Of a DNA stretch of 64,000 nucleotides, positions 57,547-64,000 are shown piece after piece. The notes under the pieces are model-generated. The model had not been told where the DNA came from, did not search any database, and saw nothing but the letters and a program-made list of their open reading frames with translations. This stretch comes from Enterobacteriaceae bacterium RIT693. GTDB taxonomy: Bacteria > Pseudomonadota > Gammaproteobacteria > Enterobacterales > Enterobacteriaceae. A program made the position numbers and the translations under genes. The stretch's first letter is position 1; the number at the start of each line of letters is the position of its first letter. The stretch lies in the NCBI GenBank assembly GCA_009668225.1, contig WJYK01000003.1, positions 310,001 to 374,000 of the forward strand, in the 5' to 3' direction.

Positions 57547-58560
57547 ATGAGTTACCCGCTGGAAGGAAAACACATTCTTATTGTTGAAGACGAGCCCGTT
57601 TTCCGCTCTCTGCTGGACAGCTATCTCACTTCACTTGGTGCTGTGACGAGGCTTGCGTGGGACGGCATGGATGCGCTGGAAAAGCTTGCGCAGTCCGTTC
57701 CTGATCTGCTGATTTGCGATCTTGCAATGCCCAGGATGAACGGCCTTGAGCTGGTAGAACATATTCGGAATGACGGTAATCAAACGCCAATTTTAGTGAT
57801 TTCAGCGACCGAAAATATGTCGGATATCGCCCAGGCTTTGCGGCTTGGCGTGCAGGATGTCCTGCTGAAACCAATTAACGATCTTAATCGATTAAAAGAG
57901 ACGGTTTTATCCTGCATCTACCCCGCCATGTTTAATTCACGGGTAGAAGAGGAAGAACGACTGTTTCAGGACTGGGATGCGCTGGCGCGTGACCCGCAGG
58001 CGGCCTCTAAATTATTACAAGAACTGCAGCCGCCGGTTCAGCAGGTTATCTCGCGCTGCCGGATAAATTATCGCCAGTTAATTTCGGTCGATCAGCCGGG
58101 CCTCGTGCTCGATATTGCACCCCTTTCAGATAATGACTTAGCGTTTTATTGCCTGGATGTTACCCGTGCCGGTGAGAACGGTGTATTAGCGGCGCTGTTG
58201 TTACGGGCTTTATTCAACGGTTTGCTACAGGAACAACTCTCACATCAAGGGCAGCGTTTACCTGAATTGGGAAACTTACTAAAACAAGTTAATCAGCTAT
58301 TGCGACAGGCCAACCTTAGCGGGCAATTTCCGCTAATAGTTGGTTATTATCACAGCGGATTAAAAAACCTCATACTTGTTTCCGCCGGGCTTAATGCAAC
58401 GTTAAATACGGGTGAGCACCAAATCCAGGTCAGCAATGGTGTGCCGCTGGGTACGCTGGGTAACGCCTACCTGAATCAAATCAGCCAGCGATGCGAAGCG
58501 TGGCAGTGCCAGGTGTGGGGCTCCGGTGGCCGTTTGCGTCTCATGTTGTCTGCAGAATAA
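57547..58560 (+). CDS. rssB: RssB, RpoS-targeting response regulator
   Basis: An adaptor that delivers sigma-S to ClpXP. The 337-residue protein has a receiver domain with phospho-acceptor Asp58 (DLLICDLAMPRMNG) and a degenerate PP2C-like C-terminal domain that serves as a protein-binding surface. The ATG at 57547 gives the E. coli length; an upstream frame is not conserved. Confidence 0.96.
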   Translation: MSYPLEGKHILIVEDEPVFRSLLDSYLTSLGAVTRLAWDGMDALEKLAQSVPDLLICDLAMPRMNGLELVEHIRNDGNQTPILVISATENMSDIAQALRLGVQDVLLKPINDLNRLKETVLSCIYPAMFNSRVEEEERLFQDWDALARDPQAASKLLQELQPPVQQVISRCRINYRQLISVDQPGLVLDIAPLSDNDLAFYCLDVTRAGENGVLAALLLRALFNGLLQEQLSHQGQRLPELGNLLKQVNQLLRQANLSGQFPLIVGYYHSGLKNLILVSAGLNATLNTGEHQIQVSNGVPLGTLGNAYLNQISQRCEAWQCQVWGSGGRLRLMLSAE

Positions 58561-58650
58561 ACAACGGAACAACTGATTACATTTAGCTTTTTTCCTGGAA
58601 CTCGGGCGGTGGTAATATCGCGACCAACCTAATCGTATTTGTCTTAAATT

Positions 58651-58690
58651 AACCGCTGCCGGAGTAAACAGGGGGCGGTTTTCGTTTTTA
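58651..58690 (+). terminator. Possible terminator between rssB and galU
   Basis: AACCGC (58651-58656) can pair with GCGGTT (58675-58680), followed by a T-rich tract. The loop is long (18 nt), so confidence is moderate. The galU promoter lies in the following 80 bp. Confidence 0.5.
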
Positions 58691-58762
58691 AGCTGATATA
58701 CTCAATCGCGTTTTTAAATTGACGACAAGTGTGAAACTTGAACAGTCCTGGAGGTTTTTTCA

Positions 58763-59671
58763 ATGGCTGCTATTAATTCTAAAGTAACGAAAGCTGTTAT
58801 CCCTGTTGCGGGATTGGGAACGCGCATGTTGCCGGCAACAAAGGCAATTCCAAAAGAGATGCTGCCGCTGGTTGATAAGCCGCTGATTCAGTATGTCGTT
58901 AATGAGTGTATCGCTGCCGGTATTACTGAAATCGTGCTGGTCACCCACTCCTCAAAAAACTCGATTGAAAACCATTTTGATACCAGTTTTGAGCTGGAAG
59001 CGATGCTGGAGAAGCGCGTTAAACGTCAGCTTCTGGAAGAAGTTCAGTCTATTTGTCCTCCTCACGTCACCATTATGCAGGTGCGTCAGGGGCTGGCTAA
59101 AGGCCTTGGCCACGCCGTGCTGTGCGCGCACCCGGTTGTGGGTGACGAGCCGGTCGCCGTTATTCTGCCAGACGTAATCCTCGATGAATTCGAATCCGAT
59201 CTTTCCCAGGATAACCTGGCTGAAATGATCCGCCGCTTTGACACCACGGGCCACAGCCAAATCATGGTTGAGCCGGTTGCCGATGTTACCGCTTACGGCG
59301 TCGTTGACTGTAAAGGTGCCGCGCTCTCTGCCGGCGACAGCGTGCCGATGGTGGGCATTGTTGAAAAACCAAAAGCAGACGTTGCGCCATCTAATCTGGC
59401 GGTCGTCGGGCGCTATGTACTGAGCGCAGATATTTGGCCTCTGCTGGCTAAGACGCCTCCGGGAGCGGGTGATGAGATCCAGCTGACCGACTCTATCGCT
59501 ATGCTGATGGATAAAGAGACCGTTGAGGCTTACCACATGAAGGGCGTGAGCCACGATTGCGGCAACAAACTGGGCTATATGCAGGCGTTTGTTGAGTACG
59601 GTATTCGTCATAAAACGCTGGGTGAAGACTTCAAAACCTGGCTTGAAGCCACCGTTGGCGCGAAGAAATAA
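58763..59671 (+). CDS. galU: UTP-glucose-1-phosphate uridylyltransferase GalU
   Basis: Makes UDP-glucose for LPS, trehalose, osmoregulated glucans and, through Ugd, UDP-glucuronate. The 302-residue nucleotidyltransferase has the [19 protein letters not shown] signature (from residue 17) and the conserved VEKPK motif. GGAGG precedes the ATG. It ends 24 bp before ugd, so the two are probably co-transcribed. Confidence 0.97.
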   Translation: MAAINSKVTKAVIPVAGLGTRMLPATKAIPKEMLPLVDKPLIQYVVNECIAAGITEIVLVTHSSKNSIENHFDTSFELEAMLEKRVKRQLLEEVQSICPPHVTIMQVRQGLAKGLGHAVLCAHPVVGDEPVAVILPDVILDEFESDLSQDNLAEMIRRFDTTGHSQIMVEPVADVTAYGVVDCKGAALSAGDSVPMVGIVEKPKADVAPSNLAVVGRYVLSADIWPLLAKTPPGAGDEIQLTDSIAMLMDKETVEAYHMKGVSHDCGNKLGYMQAFVEYGIRHKTLGEDFKTWLEATVGAKK

Positions 59672-59695
59672 TTCTATTCAACGCAGGATGGTAAG

Positions 59696-61036
59696 ATGAA
59701 AGTTACCGTATTTGGTATTGGCTACGTTGGGTTGGTACAGGCTGCTGTACTGGCCGATGTGGGGCACGATGTTATGTGCATCGACGTAGACGCAAAGAAA
59801 GTGGAAAACCTTAAAAAAGGCGAAATCCCGATCTTTGAACCAGGCCTTGCTCCCCTGGTAAAGAAGAATTACGAGGAAGGACGCCTGCAGTTCAGCACCG
59901 ATGCTGAGCAGGGCGTTCACCACGGTGAAATGCACTATATTGCCGTGGGTACACCGCCGGATGAAGACGGTTCTGCTGACTTGAAATATGTGACTGCCGT
60001 AGCGCGCACCATCGCGCAGTATATGGACTCGCATAAAGTGGTTATCGACAAATCTACGGTTCCCGTTGGCACGGCAGATAAAGTGCGAGCGGTAATGTCA
60101 GAAACCCTGAAGTCGCGTGGGCTTGAGATTGGGTTTGACGTGGTTTCTAACCCTGAGTTCCTGAAGGAAGGCGCCGCGGTTGCCGACTGTATGCGCCCTG
60201 AGCGTATTGTTATCGGTACGGATAACGAAGAGGTTATTGAACTGCTGCGCGAGCTCTATGAGCCGTTCAACCGTAATCATGATCGTATGATTCTGATGGA
60301 TATCCGCAGTGCAGAGCTGACCAAATATGCCGCTAACTGCATGCTGGCGACCAAAATCAGCTTTATGAACGAAATTGCAAACCTGGCCGAGCGCCTGGGG
60401 GCGGATGTCGAGAAAGTGCGTATGGGGATCGGTTCAGATTCCCGTATCGGCTACAGCTTTATCTACCCTGGCTGCGGCTACGGTGGCTCCTGCTTCCCGA
60501 AAGACGTTCAGGCCCTGATTCGTACTGCTGAACAGATTGGCTACACGCCACGTATTCTGCAGGCGGTAGAAGAGGTCAACTACGCACAGAAGCAAAAGCT
60601 GCCAGAGTTCATTACTCGCCACTTTGGTCAGGATCTGAAAGGGAAGACCTTTGCTCTTTGGGGGCTTTCATTCAAGCCGAATACCGATGATATGCGTGAA
60701 GCCTCGAGCCGCGTGTTGATTGAAGCGCTGTGGGAACGCGGTGCTGAAGTGCAGGCTTTCGATCCGGAAGCAATGGATGAGACTCAGCGTATTTATGGCC
60801 ACCGCAGCGACTTAAGGTTGATGGGAACCAAAGAGGCTGCGTTACAGGGCGCTGATGCGCTGGTTGTTTGCACGGAATGGCAAAGCTTCAAAGCGCCAGA
60901 TTTCGACCTGATGAAGAAATCCCTGAAGCAGCCGGTTATCTTTGATGGTCGTAACCTTTATGATCCTGAAAGGCTTAACAAACGTGGTTTTGTCTATTAT
61001 GCCATTGGCCGCGGTGCATCTATCAATATTGTCTGA
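59696..61036 (+). CDS. ugd: UDP-glucose 6-dehydrogenase, long (about 447-residue) form
   Basis: Oxidises UDP-glucose to UDP-glucuronate, a precursor of capsule/colanic acid and of aminoarabinose for lipid A. The 446-residue protein has the NAD motif GIGYVG, the catalytic Cys266 in GGSCFPKD and the C-terminal binding domain. It is longer than the 388-residue Ugd of E. coli and belongs to the larger class found in Pseudomonas and several enterics. Its position directly after galU makes a substrate-product pair. Confidence 0.94.
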   Translation: MKVTVFGIGYVGLVQAAVLADVGHDVMCIDVDAKKVENLKKGEIPIFEPGLAPLVKKNYEEGRLQFSTDAEQGVHHGEMHYIAVGTPPDEDGSADLKYVTAVARTIAQYMDSHKVVIDKSTVPVGTADKVRAVMSETLKSRGLEIGFDVVSNPEFLKEGAAVADCMRPERIVIGTDNEEVIELLRELYEPFNRNHDRMILMDIRSAELTKYAANCMLATKISFMNEIANLAERLGADVEKVRMGIGSDSRIGYSFIYPGCGYGGSCFPKDVQALIRTAEQIGYTPRILQAVEEVNYAQKQKLPEFITRHFGQDLKGKTFALWGLSFKPNTDDMREASSRVLIEALWERGAEVQAFDPEAMDETQRIYGHRSDLRLMGTKEAALQGADALVVCTEWQSFKAPDFDLMKKSLKQPVIFDGRNLYDPERLNKRGFVYYAIGRGASINIV

Positions 61037-61138
61037 GTAACAACCTTCTGTCGTTATGTATTGTTACCGGCACGACAGCGCATCTAACAGGCCTGTATGC
61101 TGCCGGTATTTCTCCTTCTGGTCACGCTCTAAATCCCC

Positions 61139-61306
61139 TCACACTGTTTCTGTGCGTAATACCAGCCGTTGCTGGCTTCTGTTTCCAGTTGCGCCAGGCG
61201 TAAGCCACTTATAACGATCCCAAACAATCAGAGATACGTTCATTATTTGACCTCTCAGGCGTTGCAGCGTCAGAACAAAACGTGGTGGGCTAAAAGCAAA
61301 CGCCAT
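61139..61306 (-). pseudogene. Short frame, probable gene remnant (55 codons)
   Basis: An intact minus-strand frame begins MAFAFSPPRFVLTLQRLRGQ and ends RTETV. Another frame over the same DNA reads LETEASNGWYYAQKQCEGI before a stop, which looks like the end of a different protein. Both fit a decayed gene better than a functional small protein. No family is recognised. Confidence 0.25.
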
Positions 61307-61751
61307 TTTCTTGATCCTGAATATTAGCGTTAAAGGTGTCGATAATAATTGGAATCATACGTTGGTTAAGCAAGCCAGGCAGACTCATTCCAGCGGTGCT
61401 TATGTTAGCGGAGATAAAAACGAAACGTAACGCGTCTCCTCAATAATCACAGCAGTAAGAATTGTTGGCTTGATTAGCCACTACTCAGGCCTGTAATTCA
61501 AATCTTTGTAGTAATACTCTACGTTCTGTTGATAACGCTTATGGGGTATATGAACCCGGTAAAAGGATTACCACACGGTAAGATAAATCAGTTTTACGGT
61601 TAACGTGATGATTAAGGAGCGAAATTAGCTGTACTAAAGATCAGGTATTGTATCTAAAAATATTGGTCCAGTTTCTTTAATAAGAAAAGTAAGCGGTTTT
61701 ATGATTGCGTTACTGGGGGCGGGGAGGAACTTAACATGCTGGGGGCTTAAA

Positions 61752-61778
61752 ATAAAAATCCCGCCGAAGCGGGATCTT
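61752..61778 (-). terminator. Terminator after hns
   Basis: ATCCCGC-CGAA-GCGGGAT (61758-61775) forms a perfect stem. The T-rich run on the minus strand lies at 61750-61758. Confidence 0.88.
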
Positions 61779-61798
61779 AATAAGCAGCACTGAGAGGA

Positions 61799-62206
61799 TT
61801 AAAGCAGGAAGTCTTCCAGTTTCTTACCTTGCTCGTCCATTGCTTTCTTGATAACTGCTGGGGTACGGCCCTGGCCGGTCCAGGTTTTAGTTTCACCGTT
61901 TTCGTCGATGTACTGGTATTTAGCCGGGCGCGCAGCGCGTTTCGCTTTGCCTGCGGATTTAACAGCAGCAATGCTGTTCAGCAGCTCGTTAGGATCGATA
62001 CCGTCAGCAATAAGCATTTCACGGTACTGCTGCAGTTTACGAGTACGTTCTTCAACTTCAGCCGCTGCCGCGTTTTCTTCTTCGCGACGTTCGTTAACCA
62101 CAACCTCTAATTTTTCCAGCATCTCTTCCAGAGTTTCCAGGGTGCATTCTCTTGCCTGGGCACGAAGAGTACGGATGTTGTTCAGAATTTTAAGTGCTTC
62201 GCTCAT
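61799..62206 (-). CDS. hns: Nucleoid protein H-NS
   Basis: A global silencer that binds A/T-rich and horizontally acquired DNA. The 135-residue protein has an N-terminal dimerisation coiled coil (about 1-65), a linker and the C-terminal DNA-binding domain with [12 protein letters not shown] (about 107-118). It matches E. coli H-NS closely. It is transcribed away from tdk. Confidence 0.98.
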   Translation of the reverse strand: MSEALKILNNIRTLRAQARECTLETLEEMLEKLEVVVNERREEENAAAAEVEERTRKLQQYREMLIADGIDPNELLNSIAAVKSAGKAKRAARPAKYQYIDENGETKTWTGQGRTPAVIKKAMDEQGKKLEDFLL

Positions 62207-62760
62207 TGTAGTAATCTCAAACTTATTATTGGGGGGTGACGTTTGAGCTAATAATAGAGCGTTATATTAAGTTCTGCAATAGCCGTGAATGTAAGGAATT
62301 CAAAATTTGCTGATATATATGCGGTGGTTTAAATACGGTTAACTTAATTTCGGCCTGCCAGACCACACCAAATGGCACTTTAAGACTCAATTTTTAGACA
62401 ACAACCCTGAGGTCAAAAGGGTTTGTTGGTGGGGAAAAAAAGATAAAATTTCGCATTAATCATCAAATATCAATTGAATCTATTAATGCCTGTGGCTGAT
62501 ACAGGCTGTTTACAATTTATAATAATTGAGCAAGTGAACAATTTCCTGGAGGAGGTATAAACGTGGCACAACAGCTTCTGCTACGGCTGTTTCACCGGTG
62601 AAGGCGGCAGCTATTACTCACTGTATAAGCGTGATTTATTAATATATCTGATGAAATTAACCCTTGTGTTTAGAGAGGTAATCGGTAATCCACTGCTTCG
62701 CATCGCTGTGGTACAATCCGCAGCAACATTATTTACATTCTGATTCAGGCTACAGGTGCA
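62207..62760. promoter_or_regulatory. hns-tdk divergent intergenic region
   Basis: This 554-bp A/T-rich region drives hns leftward and tdk rightward. It contains a hairpin GCCTGT-N7-ACAGGC (62488-62506). A strong ribosome-binding-like GGAGGAGG (62547-62554) is followed by a very short GTG frame (62563-62601). No longer gene is convincing, although one frame stays open from 62561 to about 62740. Confidence 0.5.
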
Positions 62761-63366
62761 ATGGCTCAACTCTATTTTTACTACTCTGCAATGAACGCAG
62801 GAAAATCGACAGCACTGCTTCAGTCCTCCTGGAATTACCAGGAAAGAGGGATGCGCACGCTGGTGTATACCGCGGAGATAGATAATCGTTTTGGTGTCGG
62901 TAAAGTCAGTTCACGTATTGGTCTGTCATCCCCTGCCAGACTGTATAACCAGGCGACGGATTTGTTTGCCGATATTCGCGCAGAGCAGCAGTCTGCGCCG
63001 GTACATTGCGTGCTGGTAGATGAAAGCCAGTTCTTATCTAAAGAGCAGGTCTATGCTTTATCTGACGTTGTGGATGAGTTAGATATACCGGTTTTGTGCT
63101 ACGGCCTGCGTACGGATTTTCGTGGCGAATTATTCAGCGGTAGCCAGTACCTTCTCGCGCTGTCCGATAAGCTGGTGGAGTTGAAGACGATTTGTTTCTG
63201 CGGGCGCAAGGCCAGCATGGTGTTACGCCTCGATCAGGATGGGCGTCCTTATAATGAAGGTGAGCAGGTTGTGATTGGCGGCAATGAGCGCTACATCTCA
63301 GTTTGCCGTAAGCATTATAAAGAAGCGTTAATTAAAGGCTCTCTGCAGGAGATTCAGGGGCGTTAA
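62761..63366 (+). CDS. tdk: Thymidine kinase
   Basis: Phosphorylates thymidine and deoxyuridine in pyrimidine salvage. The 201-residue type II enzyme has the P-loop MNAGKST (residues 11-17), the DESQFL motif and zinc cysteines (CFCGRKA and a later VCRKHY). It matches E. coli Tdk. It ends at a terminator shared with adhE. Confidence 0.98.
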   Translation: MAQLYFYYSAMNAGKSTALLQSSWNYQERGMRTLVYTAEIDNRFGVGKVSSRIGLSSPARLYNQATDLFADIRAEQQSAPVHCVLVDESQFLSKEQVYALSDVVDELDIPVLCYGLRTDFRGELFSGSQYLLALSDKLVELKTICFCGRKASMVLRLDQDGRPYNEGEQVVIGGNERYISVCRKHYKEALIKGSLQEIQGR

Positions 63367-63440
63367 TTAAGAAGCAGGGCAGCCTATGCCCTCGTGGTAT
63401 TAAACGCGTTGTCGTGGCCTGAGCGCGTGAATCAGGCATA

Positions 63441-63466
63441 AAAAAACCCGCCGAAAGGCGGGTTTT
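63441..63466. terminator. Bidirectional terminator between tdk and adhE
   Basis: AAAAAACCCGCC-GAAA-GGCGGGTTTT is a perfect stem with a GAAA tetraloop and A/T runs on both sides. Confidence 0.93.
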
Positions 63467-63484
63467 GTATTTGAAAGCTAACGA

Positions 63485-64000
63485 TTAAGCCGTTTTCTTC
63501 GCTTTTTTATCAGCTTTTGCTGCAGGCGCCGCTTCTTTAGCCACCGCGCCTTCAACGAACTCACGTCCGTAGTAGGTATCCAGCAGAATCTGTTTCAGTT
63601 CAGAAATCAGCGGATAGCGAGGGTTTGCACCGGTACACTGGTCATCAAACGCATCTTCAGACAGTTTGTCAACGTGCGCCAGGAAGTCTGCTTCCTGTAC
63701 GCCTGCTTCGCGGATGGACTTAGGAATACCCAGTTCAGCCTTGATAGAATCCAGCCATGCCAGCAGTTTCTCAATCTTAGCCGCGGTACGGTCACCCGCA
63801 GCGGTCAGACCCAGATGGTCAGCGATTTCAGCATAGCGACGACGTGCCTGTGGGCGATCGTACTGGCTGAAAGCGGTCTGCTTGGTTGGGTTGTCATTCG
63901 CGTTATAGCGGATAACGTTGGAAATCAGCAGGGCGTTCGCCAGGCCGTGAGGGATGTGGAACTGAGAACCCAGTTTATGAGCCATTGAGTGACACACACC
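63485..64000 (-). CDS. adhE: Bifunctional aldehyde-alcohol dehydrogenase AdhE, 3' part
   Basis: Converts acetyl-CoA to acetaldehyde and then ethanol in fermentation. Only the last 172 or so residues of the roughly 890-residue protein are present; the gene runs off the right end. The iron-containing alcohol dehydrogenase domain is recognisable from CHSMAHKLGSQFHIPHG (iron-ligand histidines) and the end of the domain, YPLISELKQILLDTYYG. The C-terminal tail is rich in Lys and Ala (KADKKAKKTA). Confidence 0.96.
   Translation of the reverse strand, partial: GVCHSMAHKLGSQFHIPHGLANALLISNVIRYNANDNPTKQTAFSQYDRPQARRRYAEIADHLGLTAAGDRTAAKIEKLLAWLDSIKAELGIPKSIREAGVQEADFLAHVDKLSEDAFDDQCTGANPRYPLISELKQILLDTYYGREFVEGAVAKEAAPAAKADKKAKKTA

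Larger units (their letters stand above)
61037..61798. other. A/T-rich gap between ugd and hns
   Basis: This 762-bp non-coding stretch separates convergent ugd and hns. The first 270 bp resemble degraded coding sequence on the minus strand, with a 55-codon open frame (listed). The remainder is A/T-rich with no gene I can support, and the hns terminator is at its right end. Confidence 0.5.

Overview
The window is chromosomal DNA of a member of the Enterobacteriaceae. From 20 kb onward the gene order is the conserved enteric backbone known from Escherichia coli: ychF-pth-ychH-dauA-prs-ispE-lolB-hemA-prfA-prmC-sirB2-sirB1-kdsA-chaABC-ychN-ychO-narLXK-narGHJI-tyrTV-purU-ychJ-rssAB-galU-hns-tdk-adhE. 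Most of these proteins align almost end to end with the E. coli versions as I remember them. Coding GC is moderately high. The genus cannot be fixed from the sequence alone. Departures from E. coli include a long-form UDP-glucose dehydrogenase gene beside galU, an arsRBC operon next to the tRNA-Tyr genes, and a chemoreceptor gene between chaC and ychN.

Region 1-15 kb is an accessory histidine/urocanate catabolic island. On the minus strand hutU-hutI-hutG run leftward, apparently followed by a GlxA-type regulator that leaves the window. Divergently, one tight eight-gene operon (4311-12073) encodes an OpuC/OsmU-type quaternary-amine ABC transporter, a histidine ammonia-lyase homologue, a CaiB-like CoA transferase, a 3-hydroxyacyl-CoA dehydrogenase and an enoyl-CoA hydratase. 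Then come hutD-hutC (minus) and hutF (plus). HutF plus the deformylase-type HutG make this the five-step (Pseudomonas-like) pathway: urocanate to imidazolone propionate, formimidoylglutamate, N-formylglutamate and glutamate plus formate.

The most interesting observation is that the HAL homologue has lost the Ala-Ser-Gly triad that forms the MIO cofactor, together with other HAL active-site residues, and is co-transcribed with a quaternary-ammonium transporter. My hypothesis is that it is a MIO-independent trimethylamine lyase of the ergothionase kind, acting on hercynine (histidine betaine) and/or ergothioneine. That would deliver (thio)urocanate to the flanking hut enzymes and possibly to a CoA-dependent side-chain branch. 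Near-identical palindromes centred on TGTATATACA (putative HutC operators) occur upstream of hutU, between hutC and hutF, and upstream of an NCS1 permease at 18.5 kb. A related palindrome sits upstream of the transporter operon. Two of the operators overlap the predicted start sites of sigma-54-type promoters, so the whole set looks like one HutC regulon under nitrogen control.

Region 15-20 kb holds a Cys- and Trp-free protein of unknown function, a CynT-like carbonic anhydrase, a DUF6515-like small exported protein, a hairpin-rich leader and the HutC-site permease. Region 20-36 kb is housekeeping: translation (pth, prfA, prmC), PRPP, isoprenoid, haem and KDO synthesis, lipoprotein sorting, and the cha ion and glutathione genes. 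Region 36-39 kb has a 149-bp tandem repeat, a DUF1883-like gene and a methyl-accepting chemotaxis protein. Region 40-52 kb is the nitrate respiration cluster with clear FNR boxes and NarL heptamers. Region 52-55 kb holds arsRBC and two tRNA-Tyr genes with rtT-like repeats. Region 55-64 kb holds purU, ychJ, rssAB (RpoS turnover), galU-ugd (UDP-glucuronate supply), hns, tdk and the 3' end of adhE.
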